The notes below the pieces were generated by a model. That model was given only the letters and a program-made list of their open reading frames with translations. It searched no databases and was not told the origin of the DNA. The position numbers and the translations under genes are program-made. A stretch of DNA of 64,000 nucleotides from Prorocentrum cordatum (lineage: Eukaryota; Sar; Dinophyceae; Prorocentrales; Prorocentraceae). Of the stretch, positions 9,690-21,064 are shown piece after piece. The DNA is taken from assembly GCA_963575745.1 (NCBI GenBank), contig CAUYUJ010020723.1, positions 35,001 through 99,000 of the forward strand, in the 5' to 3' direction. Position 1 is the first letter of the stretch, and the number at the start of each line of letters is the position of its first letter.

Positions 9690-11230
9690 GAGCCCAATAC
9701 GACCTAGGAGAGCTCCAAGACGGCTCCACGAGGAGCCCAAGAGGGGGAACCCGAATCAAAAATCCGCCCCTTCCGCCCCAAGAAGGTCCCAGGAGGCCCC
9801 TGGAGGCCCCTAAGAGGCTCCAAGAGGCCCCGAAGAGATCCCCCCAATAGGCCAAACCCAGCGGGGGTTTATGGAGGGGAAGATTCTGATACGCCAAGAG
9901 GCCCACAAGGGGTCGATGGCTTCCGGACGGGCCACGAGCGCTCGAAAACAGCCCAAGACTGCCCCTAGACGGCCAGAAAAGCATTCAAGACTGTCCAGGA
10001 GGCCACCGAGAAGGCTACCCAAGGGCAAAAAGCATGCATTTCCTATAGGAAAATGAAGATTTCTTGGATATTTGCTTTTCAGTCCTACCAGCGGCCGCGA
10101 CGGCCCCAGAGGCTCCCAAAATGAGCTCCAGACGGCCCAAGAGGCCCCCAAGAGGGCCCCCAGACGGCCTGAAGAGAGCTTCAAGCAGCACAGGAGAGTT
10201 CCACCACGGCCCAAGAGAGTACCTAGCCCCGAGGGGGCCACCGGAGGATCCCTACATGGTCGGAGAGGGCCCCCAGAGGGCCCCAAGGCAGGCTCAGGTC
10301 CCCATCGCGGGCGGAGAGGGACCCAGATCGGCCGAACTGGGTTCCCAGAGGGTCCAACAAAAAGGCCTACCAGGTCTCCCTGAAGACAGTCCAGGAGGCC
10401 GCTGAGAAGGCTCCTGGGTGCAAAAACTGGCATTTCCAATGGAAAAGTATCGATTTCTATGATATTCGCTTCTTATGTCGGCGCCGCACAGTCCGCGAGG
10501 CCCCCAAGAGGGCTCCAAGACAGCCTCAAGAGAGCGTCGAGCAGCACAAGAGAACTCCAAAACAGCTCGAGAGAGTCCCCAGGGGGCCCGAGGGAGCCAC
10601 CGGAGGATCCCTACATGGTCGGAGAAGGCTCCATGAGGGCCCCGAGACGGCTCAGTTACCCATGACATGCCAAGATGGGCTTGGGACAGCCGAAATGGGG
10701 CTCCCACACGGGCCACAGAAGGCCCACAATGCCCCCCCCACGACTGTCCAAGAGGCCGCTGAGAAGCCCCTCCAAAGGCAAAACTCAAGCATTTCCTTTT
10801 TGGAAAACCTTATATTTCTGGGAGCTTCGCTTTTCAGTTCTACTAGCGGTCGCGACGGCCGAAGAGGTTACCAAAATGGGCCCCAGACGGCCCCAGAGGC
10901 CCCAAAGAGGGTTCGAAGATAGGCTGAAGAGAGCTTCAAGCGGCACAGAAGAGCTAGAAGACGGCCCAAGAAAGCCCACAGGAAGCCCGAGGGGACCATC
11001 AGAGGATTCCTACATGGTCGCGGAGGGCCCCAGGAGGGCCCTAAGGCGGGCTGAGCTCCCCACGACGAGCCAAGAGGGATGTGGAACGGCCGAAATGGGC
11101 CCTCAGACGGGCCAACGAATGCCCCAAAGGACTCCAAAAGAAGGCCCGGAGAGGCTCCAGAGACTACCACAATGCTTCCCCCAAAAAGGCTCCCGGCACG
11201 CGTTCCAGAAGACACCCGTTTACTGGGTGT
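9690..11230 (+). repeat. GGCCCAAGA minisatellite in about 400-bp higher-order units
   Basis: A degenerate array of CCCAAGAGGCCCC-type words is broken by three conserved AT-richer blocks at about 10026, 10420 and 10777 (each with a GCATTTCC/GGAAAA motif, then TTCGCTTTTCAGT-like sequence and GGTCGCGACGGCC). Spacing is 394 and 357 bp, so the array has a higher-order period. Related blocks recur at 22.95, 49.65, 52.37, 53.19 and 53.59 kb. No credible protein. Confidence 0.65.
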
Positions 11231-11254
11231 GCTGAGAAAAGAGAGAGAGGAGGA

Positions 11255-11855
11255 CAAGAAGGAGGAGGAGGAGCAGGAGGAGGAGGAGGAGGAGGAGGAG
11301 GAGGAGGAGGAGGAGGAGGAGGAGGAGGAGGAGGAGGAGGAGGAGGAGGAGGTGGGGAGGAGGAGGAGGAGGAAGGAGGAGGAGGAGGAGGAGGAGGAGG
11401 AGGAGGAGGAGGAGGAGGAGGAGGAGGAGGAGGAGGAGGAGGAGGAGGAGGAGGGGGAGCAGGAGCAGGAGGAGGAGGAGGAATATCAGGATGACGAAGA
11501 GGAGGAAGAGGAGGGGGAAGAGGAGGAGAGACATTGTTCTTGTGATATTATCTGGTTCTCTGATTATTTGGCTCGGGGAGGGATGCTGAGGACGAGGAGG
11601 GAAGGGGAGCGCAGGATGAAGAGGGCTCGAGAGGAGGAAGGAGGTGAAGTAGGTGAAGGAACACAAGGAGGGACACACCGAAGAGAGGGGAAGGCAGAGA
11701 GGAGGAGGAAGAAGAGGAGGAGGAGGAGGAGCAGGAGGAGGTGAAGGAACAGGGATCCCTTTCAGGGAAAACGCCGACGAGGAAAAGGATGAATATAAGC
11801 TGATGGGGAGAGGGAGAGCGGGAAGAGGAGGAGGGTAACGAGACTGCAATGGACC
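11255..11855. repeat. (GGA)n array and purine-rich flank
   Basis: An almost continuous GGA array at 11255-11500, with AAGGA and AGCAGG interruptions, followed by purine-rich sequence with further GGA blocks to 11840. Poly-Glu, poly-Gly and poly-Leu open frames here are artefacts of the repeat. Confidence 0.9.
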
Positions 11856-12112
11856 AGGGATGATGACGGCGATGACGTTGACGAGAATGACGATGAATAT
11901 GCCGACGACGGCGCGGACGACGACCAACAAGATGTTGATGATGCGGGTGATGATGTTGAAAAGTACGTTGACGATGATGGTGATGGTAAACAAGATGCTG
12001 ATGATGATGGCGATACTGATGATTGTTGTGATGGTGATGGTGAAGGTGGCCATTACGATGACGATGAAGATGACGGGGATGAGGATGACAATGATGACGG
12101 TGATCATGACCC
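11856..12112. repeat. Degenerate GATGAC/GATGTTGAT triplet array
   Basis: An imperfect GAT/GAC/GTT triplet array of about 255 bp. Translations are Met/Thr-rich or Asp-rich by frame, which is not gene-like. Confidence 0.75.
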
Positions 12113-12540
12113 TAGCTAGAACTTGAGCGCGCGCGAAGCGCGCGCGATGGTTCCAATACATAAACATATATATATATATATATATATATATGTAAAAAAG
12201 GGTTTTGGCATTCGCGCGACGACGCGCGCATGTAAACTTTGTATCACTTTTTCAATGGTTACTGAACATTTCCGTTACTCAAGAATACCAGTGTGCGCGC
12301 ATCTTGTTTTTTTTTTCCCCTACCTAGGCTCTGCCTAGAAGGGTTCTTTTTCTGTAGCTTAAGGGGCCAGGCAGTGCACCCCGCCCCGGGCGGTCCCCCA
12401 GTCCCCTGGGGGGATCCAAGCAAAAGCAACAGCAAAGGTAAAAGCAAACGCGCGGGTCCCCCAGTTGCGCTCCCTGGGTGCCAAGCAAAAGCAAAAGCAA
12501 AGGCAACAGTGAAGGCAAAAGCGAAGGCAAAGCAAACGCA
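12113..12540. repeat. CG palindrome, (TA)n and AAGCAA-rich stretch
   Basis: GCGCGCGCGAAGCGCGCGCG (about 12126) is a palindrome of the kind seen in family R1. A (TA)n tract lies at about 12168-12192, with CGCGACGACGCGCGC at about 12217. AAGCAAAAGCAA-type 6-mers fill about 12415-12540. Nothing gene-like. Confidence 0.6.
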
Positions 12541-12762
12541 TAGCATAGCATAGTATAGCATAGCACAACATAGCATAACATAGCATAGCATAGCGCAGCA
12601 CAGCATAACGCAGCACAGCATAGCATAGCATAGCACAGCATAGCCTAGCCTAGCCTAGCCCAGCATAGCATTGCGCAGCATTGCATAGCATAGCATAGCA
12701 TAACATATCGTAGCATAGCATAGCATAACATAGCATAGCATAGCATAGCGCAGCACAACATC
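12541..12762. repeat. (ATAGC)n pentanucleotide array
   Basis: About 44 units of TAGCA with TAACA, CAGCA and CTAGC variants. Poly-Cys/Tyr/Met open frames on the minus strand are by-products. Confidence 0.92.
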
Positions 12763-12793
12763 CACTTACGTCGTGGCGTCGGCGGTTCTGGCG

Positions 12794-13176
<383 letters not shown>

Positions 13177-13450
13177 AACTACGACGATGAGGAGAAGGAG
13201 GAGGACGGCGTTTACCGCTCCTACTTATGTTGCTTTCCTAGAGGCTCCAACTCCTAGGTAGGGTCGCACTGGGATAATTTTGACGAGGATGAAGCGGGTG
13301 CCCATACCGGTTTGGCTTGGATGATCTGAGCATTTATGTAGAGAGAAGGATGGGGCATAATCGTACCTACATCCCCAAGGGGGGCAGATGAACCTGGGAA
13401 CGGGAGGTAGATCCCAATTTTGTCGCGCAATCAAATGTGTATCAAGCTGC

Positions 13451-13650
13451 GGCGGCGACGGGTGGCGACGGGCGTCCACAAGCCGGCCGGGCCGGTACAT
13501 GTGCCCATACGGGCGGCGGCGACGGGCGGCGACGAGCGGCGACGGGGCGGCGACGGGGTGGCCACCTGCCCGCCGCGGCGGCACGCGAGCCCGGCGACGA
13601 GGCGTCGACGGGCGGCGACGGGCGGCGACGGGGCGGCGACGGGGCGGCCA
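13451..13650. repeat. GGCGACGGGC minisatellite
   Basis: 10-bp words (GGCGACGGGC, GGCGACGGGG) in two blocks, about 13453-13560 and 13595-13650, separated by a GCGGCGGCACGCGAGCC segment. Confidence 0.85.
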
Positions 13651-14235
13651 AAGCCGGTCGGGGCGGAACGCCACCCCAATTCTTTGGAAGACAAGGAAGG
13701 ACCCCCACGGGCAAGCACTGCTAGGGAAACTCCGTCATGAAAGGAGGGGGTCGCAACCCCTCCACGCGACCCACTTAAAGACCCCCCGCAGACCAGCCAT
13801 GAATGGGCGGCCTCTTGCCCAGATTCCCCACCTTTGATTATGAAGCTCGGCGAAGCCTTGGGGCCCCCGCCCCCCTAGCCAGAGCCGAGGCCCCCAGTGG
13901 CTCCCAAGGACGCCCCAAGAGCCGAGCAGGTGCGGGGACCAGGGGCCCCGTAGACTGCCGAAGGGGGCTCCCCCTGGGCCAGCACGCTCGCGCTCGGCGT
14001 GAAAAATTCGCCAGGCGCGCTCGCATGTCCATCGGGACCCCATCGGTCCCGTCAAGCGGGAGGAAGGGTCGGGAAGCAGAGGCGGGAAGGTACATACAGG
14101 AGCGGGAGGGACAGACGCCAGGACCGGGCATCATATCATCTGCATGTCTGAAGCAGTCCATTCTGTAAGCAATCACGTGCACGTGCTTTAGTACCGAATG
14201 CGACAAGAGTATACGTATAATCTTTCGGAGGTTCG
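13651..14235. other. No gene seen
   Basis: Mixed GC-rich sequence without recognised repeats or coding signal. Confidence 0.4.
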
Positions 14236-14360
14236 CGCGCCTTTCTTGGATTGGCGCTGGAACCTCCTGGCGGCGTCTCCGGCGCCGCCCCTGGCGCACT
14301 CTGCGCGCTAATCCAATCCAAGGAATCCGCGCGGACCTCCGAAGGTTGATGTCTGAACCG
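14236..14360 (+). mobile_element. Short TIR element, family B, copy B1
   Basis: Inverted ends of about 35 bp: GGAGGTTCGCGCGCC..CTTGGATTGGCGCT on the left and its imperfect inverse, ending CCGCGCGGACCTCCGAAGGTT, on the right. The GC-rich centre GGCGCCGCCCCTGGCGC is shared with B4. Other copies: B2 20280, B3 24592, B4 28431, partial B5 38186. Confidence 0.68.
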
Positions 14361-14383
14361 TTTTCCCTTCTTCTACAGTAGGA

Positions 14384-14640
14384 GCCTCCCTCCTCCACAG
14401 GCCTCCTCCCTCCTCCCCTCCCTCCCACCTCCCTCCTCCCTCCTCCCTCCTCCCTCCTGCTCGCTCCCTCCCTCCTCCCTTCGCTCCCTCCTCCCTCGCT
14501 CCCTCCTCCCTCCCTCCCTCCTCCCTCGCTCCCTCCTCCCTCGCTCCCTCCTCCCTCGCTCCTCCTCCCTCCTCCCTCGCTCCCTCCTCCCTCGCTCCCT
14601 CCTCCCCTCGCTCCCTCCTCCCCCCCCCGCACTCCTCCGC
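14384..14640. repeat. CCTCCCTCGCTC minisatellite
   Basis: Degenerate CCTCCCTCCT and CCCTCGCTCC words of 12-13 bp over about 240 bp. The 557-codon minus-strand frame through this and the next repeat is not a real gene. Confidence 0.85.
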
Positions 14641-14778
14641 GGGCCGCGGGGCGCCGTCGCCGCCCGCTGACCTCCCGCGGGGGCACTCCCCGGGGCTGCT
14701 GTGGCGCGCCCCGCCTGGCCAGCCGCGGCTCCGCTCCAGGGAGAAAGAGCGCTCCAGGCCGTCGGCGCCAGGAGGAGA

Positions 14779-15025
14779 AGGAGGGGAAGGAGGAGGAGGA
14801 GGAGGAGGAGGAGGAGGAGGAGGAGGAGGAGGAGGAGGAGGAGGAGGAGGAGGAGGAGGAGGAGGAGGAGGAGGAGGAGGAGGAGGAGGAGGAGGAGGAG
14901 GAGGAGGAGGAGGAGGAGGAGGAGGAGGAGGAGGAGGAGGAGGAGGAGGAGGAGGAGGAGGAGGGTGCTGGGGAGCCCGCCGCCAGCCGCCGCCGCCGCC
15001 AGCCGCCGCCGCCGCCAGCCGCCGC

Positions 15026-15122
<97 letters not shown>

Positions 15123-15222
15123 TCCGCCGTCGTTTTCTGCCGTCGTTGTCGTCGCCGTCGCTGCTGCCACAGCCATTACTTGCTCGCGGTCGGTTGCCGT
15201 CGTCGCCGCCGCCGTCGTGGCT

Positions 15223-15281
<59 letters not shown>

Positions 15282-15300
15282 GGTGGTCGTCATCATCGCC
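14779..15300. repeat. (GGA)n - (GCC)n - (GTC)n arrays
   Basis: GGA triplets at 14779-14964, GCC-rich at 14975-15058, GTC at 15058-15120 and again at 15220-15285, joined by short GTC/GCC-like linkers. It gives poly-Arg, poly-Pro, poly-Leu and poly-Asp frames, all artefactual. Confidence 0.92.
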
Positions 15301-15320
15301 GTCGTCGTGTGGCATGGCTC

Positions 15321-15520
15321 GGCGGCGAGCGAGGGGGGGAAGTGAGAAGCGGCGGGCCTTCTCAGAAGTTTCGGAAGTCCCCCGGCCTTCTGAGAAGTTT
15401 TCGGAGCCTTCCCCGGAGACGGAACAGAGACCTCTCAGAAGGCGCGAGGGTTTCTGAGAAGCCCCGGCCGCCCTCTGTGAGGGCCTTCTCCTTCTCACTT
15501 CCCCCCCTCGCTCGCCGCCA
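15321..15520. mobile_element. Short TIR element, family M
   Basis: 200 bp, bounded by a long, almost perfect inverted repeat of about 29 bp (GGCGGCGAGCGAGGGGGG...AGTGAGAAG on the left, its inverse on the right). The core repeats CCTTCTGAGAAG and CTTCTCAGAAG words that also pair internally. Single copy here. Confidence 0.75.
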
Positions 15521-15880
15521 AATGGCACCTGGCATCGCGGCGACTTGGTGGGGGGGCCGCGGATCGCAGGTAGGGCGGCCTGTCTGCGCACGCCCTGGTA
15601 CAGTGGAGATCGATTGGTAGGTCGACCCTGCCGAGTCAAGGTACCCTTGTGCCCTGAGCTTCGCGACCCATGCCTTCTTACATTCCTATGGCAATGTGGC
15701 CCTCGGAAGGGTCTTATGCCCTCTCGCGTGTCCTCTCCAATCAACCCCGACTGTACGGTTGGTCCAGTCGCGGGAGGATGCCGCCGTGCCGCTCGCGAAG
15801 GCTTTGGGGCCGAGGCGGCCTGCATCGGCAGCGGCGGCAGTCTGGTAGTTTGCTGCTGCCGCCGATTTCTTCCACATATC
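15521..15880. other. No gene seen
   Basis: Unique sequence with a small GGCAGCGGCGGCAG / CTGCTGCCGCCG inverted pair near 15826-15872. No coding support. Confidence 0.4.
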
Positions 15881-16047
15881 AGGAGGGGAAGAAACACACA
15901 GACACAATGAGTCGCCGGTCCCCAGGAAAAGATAGGAACATCTGGATAAGTGCGTGGGGGGAAGCCGGGAACCCAGAACATACGGAAAAATAGGGGGTAT
16001 TTTGGGGTTTGTGTCCATTCATTTGTGTGTCCCTGGGCCCCTTCAAC
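15881..16047 (+). mobile_element. Short dispersed element, family I, copy I1
   Basis: Starts AGGAGGGGAAGAAACACACA and ends TTTGTGTGTCCCTGGGCCCC plus TTCAAC. It aligns along its length with I2 (37135-37300, inverted). Only the left end is seen at 33382 (I3). Weak inverted symmetry (ACACACA ends; GAACCCAGAA-type internal blocks). No coding potential. Confidence 0.7.
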
Positions 16048-16101
16048 CTAAGACTTCCAGGAGGCCCCCAGGAGCCCTCATGTGGCGTCCTGCAATCCCT
16101 C

Positions 16102-16264
16102 GGAGGGTGCCAGCTATACGTGCACCCCGATCCTGGCCAGGCCCGTCCTGAGCCCAGGATCGGAGCACACGCCCTCCTGGCCAAGCCAGGAGGGCGTATG
16201 CACATATCCTGGGCCCAGGATGGCCCTGGCCAGGGTCGGCGTATGTGTGCAGTTGGCGCCCTCC
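16102..16264. mobile_element. Palindromic element, family P, copy P2
   Basis: 163 bp, foldable almost end to end. The left end GGAGGGTGCCAGCTATACGT pairs with the right end AGTTGGCGCCCTCC, and the centre CCTCCTGGCCAAGCCAGGAGG is a short-loop hairpin. The flanks carry AATCCCTC on the left and AATCCCCC one base beyond the right end, a possible 8-bp target duplication. It is the uninterrupted relative of P1. Confidence 0.75.
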
Positions 16265-16878
16265 TAATCCCCCCTCCTCTGCGGGCCCCAAGAATATAGA
16301 CCACCACCACCACCACTTCCAGTTCGCGTCTCCCCTCTTCCCTCCTCTGCCCCCTCCTCCTCCCTGGGAGAGGGAGGGGGCGAGGGAGGTGGTGGTGGTG
16401 TGCACTTTCGGGCCCCGTGTCCTCTTCTCCCCCTCCCCCTGCCCCCCTCCTCCCGAAGCATCCTGACGGCCCCCCGCCCCCGCGCGGCGCCCGCCTCGGC
16501 TTGGCAGGCCGGGTGCTCGCCCGTGCCCCCGCCCGTGCAGCTCCGTCCTCGCTCTGTGCAGCCAGCGCGCCAGCCTCCATGCTCGAGGGACCTGTGCGCC
16601 TCCAGGCTGCGCCCACCCTCCCCCTCCTCCTGCTCCTCCTCGTCCTCGTCCTCCTCCTCGTCGTGGTCACACCTGGCGCGAAGGGCACACTGTCGTTCGG
16701 CGTCGACGCATGGGTTTTGGGGGCAAGCAGGCGGCCGTTTTCTTGCCGTGTTGGAGGGTTCAATTCGTTCGCACCACGGGTTCCATGCACAGGTGAGGCA
16801 CACGTTTGCCCTCCTGGGTCCTCGTAGCTGGCCCGCAGTATCAGGGTCGGCGCAGCGGGGTCAGCAGCATCAGGACTT
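16265..16878. other. Pyrimidine/purine-rich stretch, no gene supported
   Basis: A short (CCA)n at about 16299-16317, CTCCTC-rich blocks at 16340-16460 and 16615-16670, otherwise mixed. Open frames lack sustained protein-like composition. Confidence 0.4.
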
Positions 16879-17348
16879 GTGTCGTCTTCAGAGGTGGGTG
16901 TTTCGTTCACCCCAGCACCACCGGAGGTGGTACACCACCTTGGGGAAGGTGGCCGCAAGTGGGCCGGCGTCAAGTTCATGTCCTATTCCAGCGCGCCTTT
17001 TCGTTTTGGTACACCGTTGGGGAACGACTACCGTTGTCGTTTGCACATGCTCCTACATGCTCCTCTTCCACCGGGGGCGCCCCACCCAGGATCATACGCA
17101 CGTATGTGTATTAGTGAAGTCGAGTTTTCTCGGAATCAATCGGCTCTTTTTTTGCTGGTGAAGCTGCTGAAGCAGGCCGAGTGACGCAAGAGCAAGCGAC
17201 CTTGACACTGCTAGCCGACGGTGAGGCTTCCAAGGTCTTGGGCCGCCTGCCTCCCTCCAGCGTGAAGTTTTGTTCACTTCGGGTCGGGACCAACATGATC
17301 GGAGCGTTCCTCGAACGCGTGTGGCACCAGGTCCGCGAGGAAAGATAG
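16879..17348 (+). CDS. Two short coding-like segments, possible exons
   Basis: 16879-17184 is open and ends YARMCISEVEFSRNQSALFL..LLKQAE. A second frame, 17181-17348, reads VTQEQATLTLLADGEASKVL and then VGTNMIGAFLERVWHQ, both of balanced composition. TGAAGCAG at 17166-17173 and CACCAG-GTCCGC at about 17330 are acceptor- and donor-like, so the second may be an exon of about 50 codons. No family recognised. Confidence 0.25.
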
Positions 17349-18338
17349 TGCAGGCTCCGCGACGGAGGCCATTCGTGTAGATTGCGTGCACTCTGTTCAA
17401 GTGCGTGTTGTGTCACGGTAGTTTCAGTCGCAAAGGCCAGCTTGCGGAGTTCTGGCCATCAGTTTGCAAGCCCCGCGCCGACATCAATCAGCGAATCCAA
17501 TTTTACCCCCTTCGGATTGCACCTGCCTTCCTAGGCAGAGAGCCTTCTCCTCCTCGTGATTTCCTCGGTCTTGGGGAGGCGAGAGTGGGCATGGCGACGG
17601 ATCATCCTGTAGGTGGATTGTGCCGTTTTTAGCATTATTCACCTACGTTCAGGGGTGTTTCGTTATGTGAAATCTGTGGGTGCCATTGCGTGGGGAACAG
17701 GGCAGAATGCCAAAAACCCGCGCGTTCTGGCAAACATGTGCTCAGCCGCTTGAGGCGTGGGGTCCCGCCCACGTCTGGTGGCAAGTTCCCTGACCAATGA
17801 GTTTGAGAAGCGCGCCCCGCCTTGCAGCTGGTAGCAACGCGCGGAGGTATAATAGGATAGTCGAATCCTCCTCGTGTTCATGGGGCGTGGGTGGATCCAA
17901 GACCATTCGCCGAATTGGATCGAGACCGCGGGACAGACCTGTGCGCCTCCAGGCTGCGTCCACCCTCTGCCCCATCCTCCTTCGCCTTGCCATCCCCTTC
18001 CCACCCTCCACTTCTTCTTGCCCTCTGCTCTTCTCCATCGCCGGACTCGGCGACCTCGTCTGTCCGGGTCCGTCCTTCCCCTGCCCCAGCGTTCGCTCCT
18101 CCTGCTGCTGCTGCTGCTGCTCCTTTTTAGGTTGGGCGGATTGTTGCGTTCCTCCTGCTGCTGCTGCTGCTGTTCGTCCTCCTCTTCTGCGCCTCCTGTC
18201 CGGCCGCGTGGCCCAAGCAGGACCAGGGCCGAGCATACGCCCAGGTTGGCCTCCCCCCCAGTGACAACGCAGACATGGCGGCGGCCAGGCAGTCGGGGAT
18301 GGGGCAGTGGGGATCTTACTCCTGGAACGGAGGGAGGA
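17349..18338. other. No gene supported
   Basis: Unique sequence to about 17950, then C-rich with short CTGCTG runs at about 18100-18170. No repeat family is recognised except the array starting at 18339. Confidence 0.4.
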
Positions 18339-19190
18339 CAAGGAGGAGGAGGACGAGGAGGAGGAGGAGGAGGAGGAGGAGGAGGAGGAGGAGGAGGGGG
18401 AGGGGGAGGAGGAGTTGGAGGAGGAGGGAGGAGAGGAGGAGGAAGAAGGAGGAGAGGAGGAGAAGGAGGAGGAGGAGGAGGAGGAGGAGGAGGAGGAGGA
18501 GGAGGAGGAGGGAGGAGGACCAATATAAACCCCAGACGCATCAACGATTTTGCAATATCCCCTCCTGTCAGGTTCCGTATGAGAATGGGTTTTCAGTGCG
18601 GTGAGTGCCCCATTGGAAGACAACTGTTTGAGAATTCCCAATCGTAACAAAACACAATTCTTGGGACTACAACGCCGCGCAAACCGACGCGGCTGTGCAG
18701 CCCTGGCAATCTTAAAGCGCGCCAGGATGCCATACCTGGGACTTCAACCCTCGAGTGAACGTGACTGTTGCGTCTTGACAATTGTGAATCGTGCCAGGAC
18801 GCCATTCCTTGGACTTCCGCCATACGAGTCTTTGAAACAGTGGTGAACTTTTCCAGCGAACGTGCATGAGTCTAAGGCGAGGGCCGCGTCTGAAAAGGAG
18901 CCACGCTCCACCCTGGAAGCTGCTACAAACTTTAAAACGGATGTGCGCGGCGCTGAATCGAGAGCCACACACTTTGAAAACGGCCCGCCCTCCATCCTTT
19001 TGCAAGCTTTGAAGACGAATGTGCGCGGCGCTAAGGCGAGAGCCACACTTTGAAAATGAGCCTCCCTCCATCCTTGAAGCACTTGCGAACTTTGAGACGA
19101 ATGTGCGCGGCACTCAGGCGAGAGCCACATGTTGTCAACGTCCCGCCTTGCATACGTTCACTCTTAAACGTTTCAAGCTTCAGGAACATG
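18339..19190 (-). repeat. Composite repeat X, copy 1 (S units, leader, TCC array)
   Basis: Read on the minus strand there are three parts. First, degenerate units of about 75 bp (19190 to about 18640) built on AAATGTGGCTCTCGCCT and GCGCCGCGCACATTCGTCTT-like words. Second, a short unique leader (about 18580-18526) containing AAATCGTTGATGCGTC and GGTCCTCCTCC. Third, a (TCC)n array (18522-18339). The same order occurs at 43490-44085 on the plus strand. Minus-strand open frames here repeat a SKCGSRLSAAHIR motif, reflecting the unit. Confidence 0.65.
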
Positions 19191-20013
19191 AGCGGTGAGG
19201 ACGCCTCAGGCGCAACGCCCAGCACGCCCTTCCCACAGGTCTGGGGTTGCGACCGGGAGGAGTTACTTACAAGGGAAAGGGATGGATGGGGAGGGGGTAG
19301 GGAGGGGGAGGGGAAGGGGGAAACAGGGAGGGGGAGGGGAAGGGAGGGGGAGGGGAAGGGGTAGGGAGGGGGAGGGGGAGGGGGAGGGAGGAGGGAGGAC
19401 CCAGGAGCCAGGGGCCCAGGAGTAAGGACTCAGGAGTGGTGCCGCGCAGGCCGTCGCCCCCCAGGGGCGGCGCGGCCTCGCGCCCTTGCCGCGCCAGTCC
19501 GCGCCGCGGGCGGGCACGGGGCCGGGGCCAGGCAAGGCCGCCTAGCTCAAGCAGTGGCGAAGCGTCGTGGTTCACCTCTTGTGGTTTGCACGAAGTGTTC
19601 TTAGAACAGTTCTGGCTGAGACTGTCTTGCTTTAGCACCTCGGGTTCATGTTCTAAGAGCATTGTTTCTGTCCTTAGAACTTTGTTGGGGTTCTGAGAAC
19701 ATGCCGTGGTAGGCCTACAGGGGTGCCGGGACGGTCGGTCCCTGCTCATTAGCCTACGTTCCAGTTCGTCGCGATTGGATCCGCCCTCTGAGGCCGCGAT
19801 TCCGCTTCGATCCGATTCGGTTCGCTTCGCCGGCGCCCGCTGGGGCCAGCCAGAGCCCCGCGCGCTTCTCTTTCGGTTCCCGTTCGGGACGGTTCGCTGG
19901 CGATCCAGTCCGTTTCCGATCCCCGTGCGGATTCGCGATTCGATCCAGCTCTCCGAGGCGGGAATTTCTACATGACCACCGCCTGGAAGGTCAGTTTTAG
20001 GAGCCTCGGCAGG
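19191..20013. other. G-rich minisatellite and unique sequence
   Basis: 19283-19400 is a GGGGAGGGGGAGGGG-type array. 19400-19730 is unique, with repeated AGAACA/TTCTTAGAAC words. 19780-19960 is rich in GATTCGRTYCG-like degenerate words resembling 59690-59890. No gene. Confidence 0.45.
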
Positions 20014-20075
20014 CGGTGGATATGGACATGTTCGGGCCCCCGGGGGCCGAAATATATGCATATCCACGGCCCGCT
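20014..20075. mobile_element. Hairpin element, family Q, copy Q1
   Basis: A palindrome of about 56 bp: GGTGGATATGGACATGTTCG..GGCCCCC, then GGGGGCC..ATGCATATCCACGG. A further GGTGGATATGGATAAAT lies at about 20102. Related GTCCATATCCA arms occur at 61420-61632. Confidence 0.55.
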
Positions 20076-20150
20076 GGGGCACCAGGGCGTCGGTTCCCAG
20101 GCGGTGGATATGGATAAATCCCCGCCTCGCAAGCTCAGTCTCGCCAAGGC

Positions 20151-20497
20151 GCGGTCGGGTGCCTGTTGCCGAGACACGGCCACCTCAGGGCCGAGGCCTT
20201 GCGATGACGGAGTAGCCTGTTCCCGGTGGGGCGCGCTGGACAGAATGCTCCTGTCTTCGCGAAACCATCATGTCTAATGCGCGGTCTCGGATCGGCGCTG
20301 GTCCCCCTGGCAGCGCCTCCAGCGCGCTCCGCGCGCAAGGAAGAGGGTCCAGCGACGGTCCAAGAAATCCGCGTGGACCTCCGAAATATTATGCTGATGC
20401 CGTCTTGGGCCAAGGCCTGCCATCGGGCACCTGCTCCCGAAACATGGCCACCGTGGAGCCGAGTCCTTACGGTGATGAAGTCGCCTACTCCGAGCTG
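20151..20497 (+). mobile_element. Short TIR element, family B, copy B2, with long flanking duplication
   Basis: The B element occupies about 20280-20400 (GGATCGGCGCTGG, centre GCGCTCCGCGCGCA, end AAATCCGCGTGGACCTCCGA). The sequence just upstream (about 20151-20230, TCGGGTGCCTGTTGCCGAGA and onward) is repeated in diverged form just downstream (about 20418-20497, TCGGGCACCTGCTCCCGAAA and onward), a direct duplication of about 80 bp. Confidence 0.6.
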
Positions 20498-20516
20498 GTC
20501 AACATGCGTGGGGTGA

Positions 20517-20925
20517 GTGGGTCGCGCGGGGAGGCAGAACAGGCTCAAGAGACGGGGGTCCATGCACACGGGGGTCAGTCAGAGCGCCGGATGTTGCAGG
20601 GTCCTGCTGGGCCAGGGCTGCATCGACCCGGGGCAGTACGTCCCCGAAGAGTCTCGGGGCGAGTCCAGCGGCAGCGACGAGGGCCCCCCAGGAGGCCTCG
20701 AAAGGGGCAAGCGAGGGAGGGGCAGTGGTACCGGCACCGTGTCCTCCCCTGGGTCCGCGGGCCGATGCGCGGCGGGCGCCGCCCGCCGCGGGCCGCGGCT
20801 CGACTTGCCCAGCCCGTCGGTGGGAGGCCCGTGCCCGGAAGGGCCAGGGCGCGCTGCAGGAGAAGGGGCAGCGCGGCGCCCCTCCTCGTTCTCTGCACTG
20901 TCGACGTCGTCGTCGCGCTCGTCTG
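20517..20925 (+). CDS. Coding-like open segment related to 24.4 kb
   Basis: Protein-like reading SMHTGVSQSAGCCRVLLGQG, then IDPGQYVPEESRGESSGSDE, before entering a Ser-rich frame created by the GTC array at 20926. The first 40 residues resemble a reading at about 24384-24450 (SMQTGVRQSAVSCRILQGQG), so the DNA segment is duplicated and the similarity is kept at protein level. No domain recognised; possibly an exon. Confidence 0.27.
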
Positions 20926-20957
20926 CGTCCTTGTCGCTCTCGTCGTGTTCGTCGTGT

Positions 20958-21003
<46 letters not shown>

Positions 21004-21031
21004 TGTCCTCGCTGTCCTCGTTGTTCTCGTT

Positions 21032-21064
<33 letters not shown>

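Noticed and set aside
14308-15981. 557-codon minus-strand open frame
   Set aside because: It runs through CCTCCC, GGA, GCC and GTC arrays and element M; the product is poly-Glu/Gly/Pro/Arg/Asp. The length comes from triplet repeats without stops.
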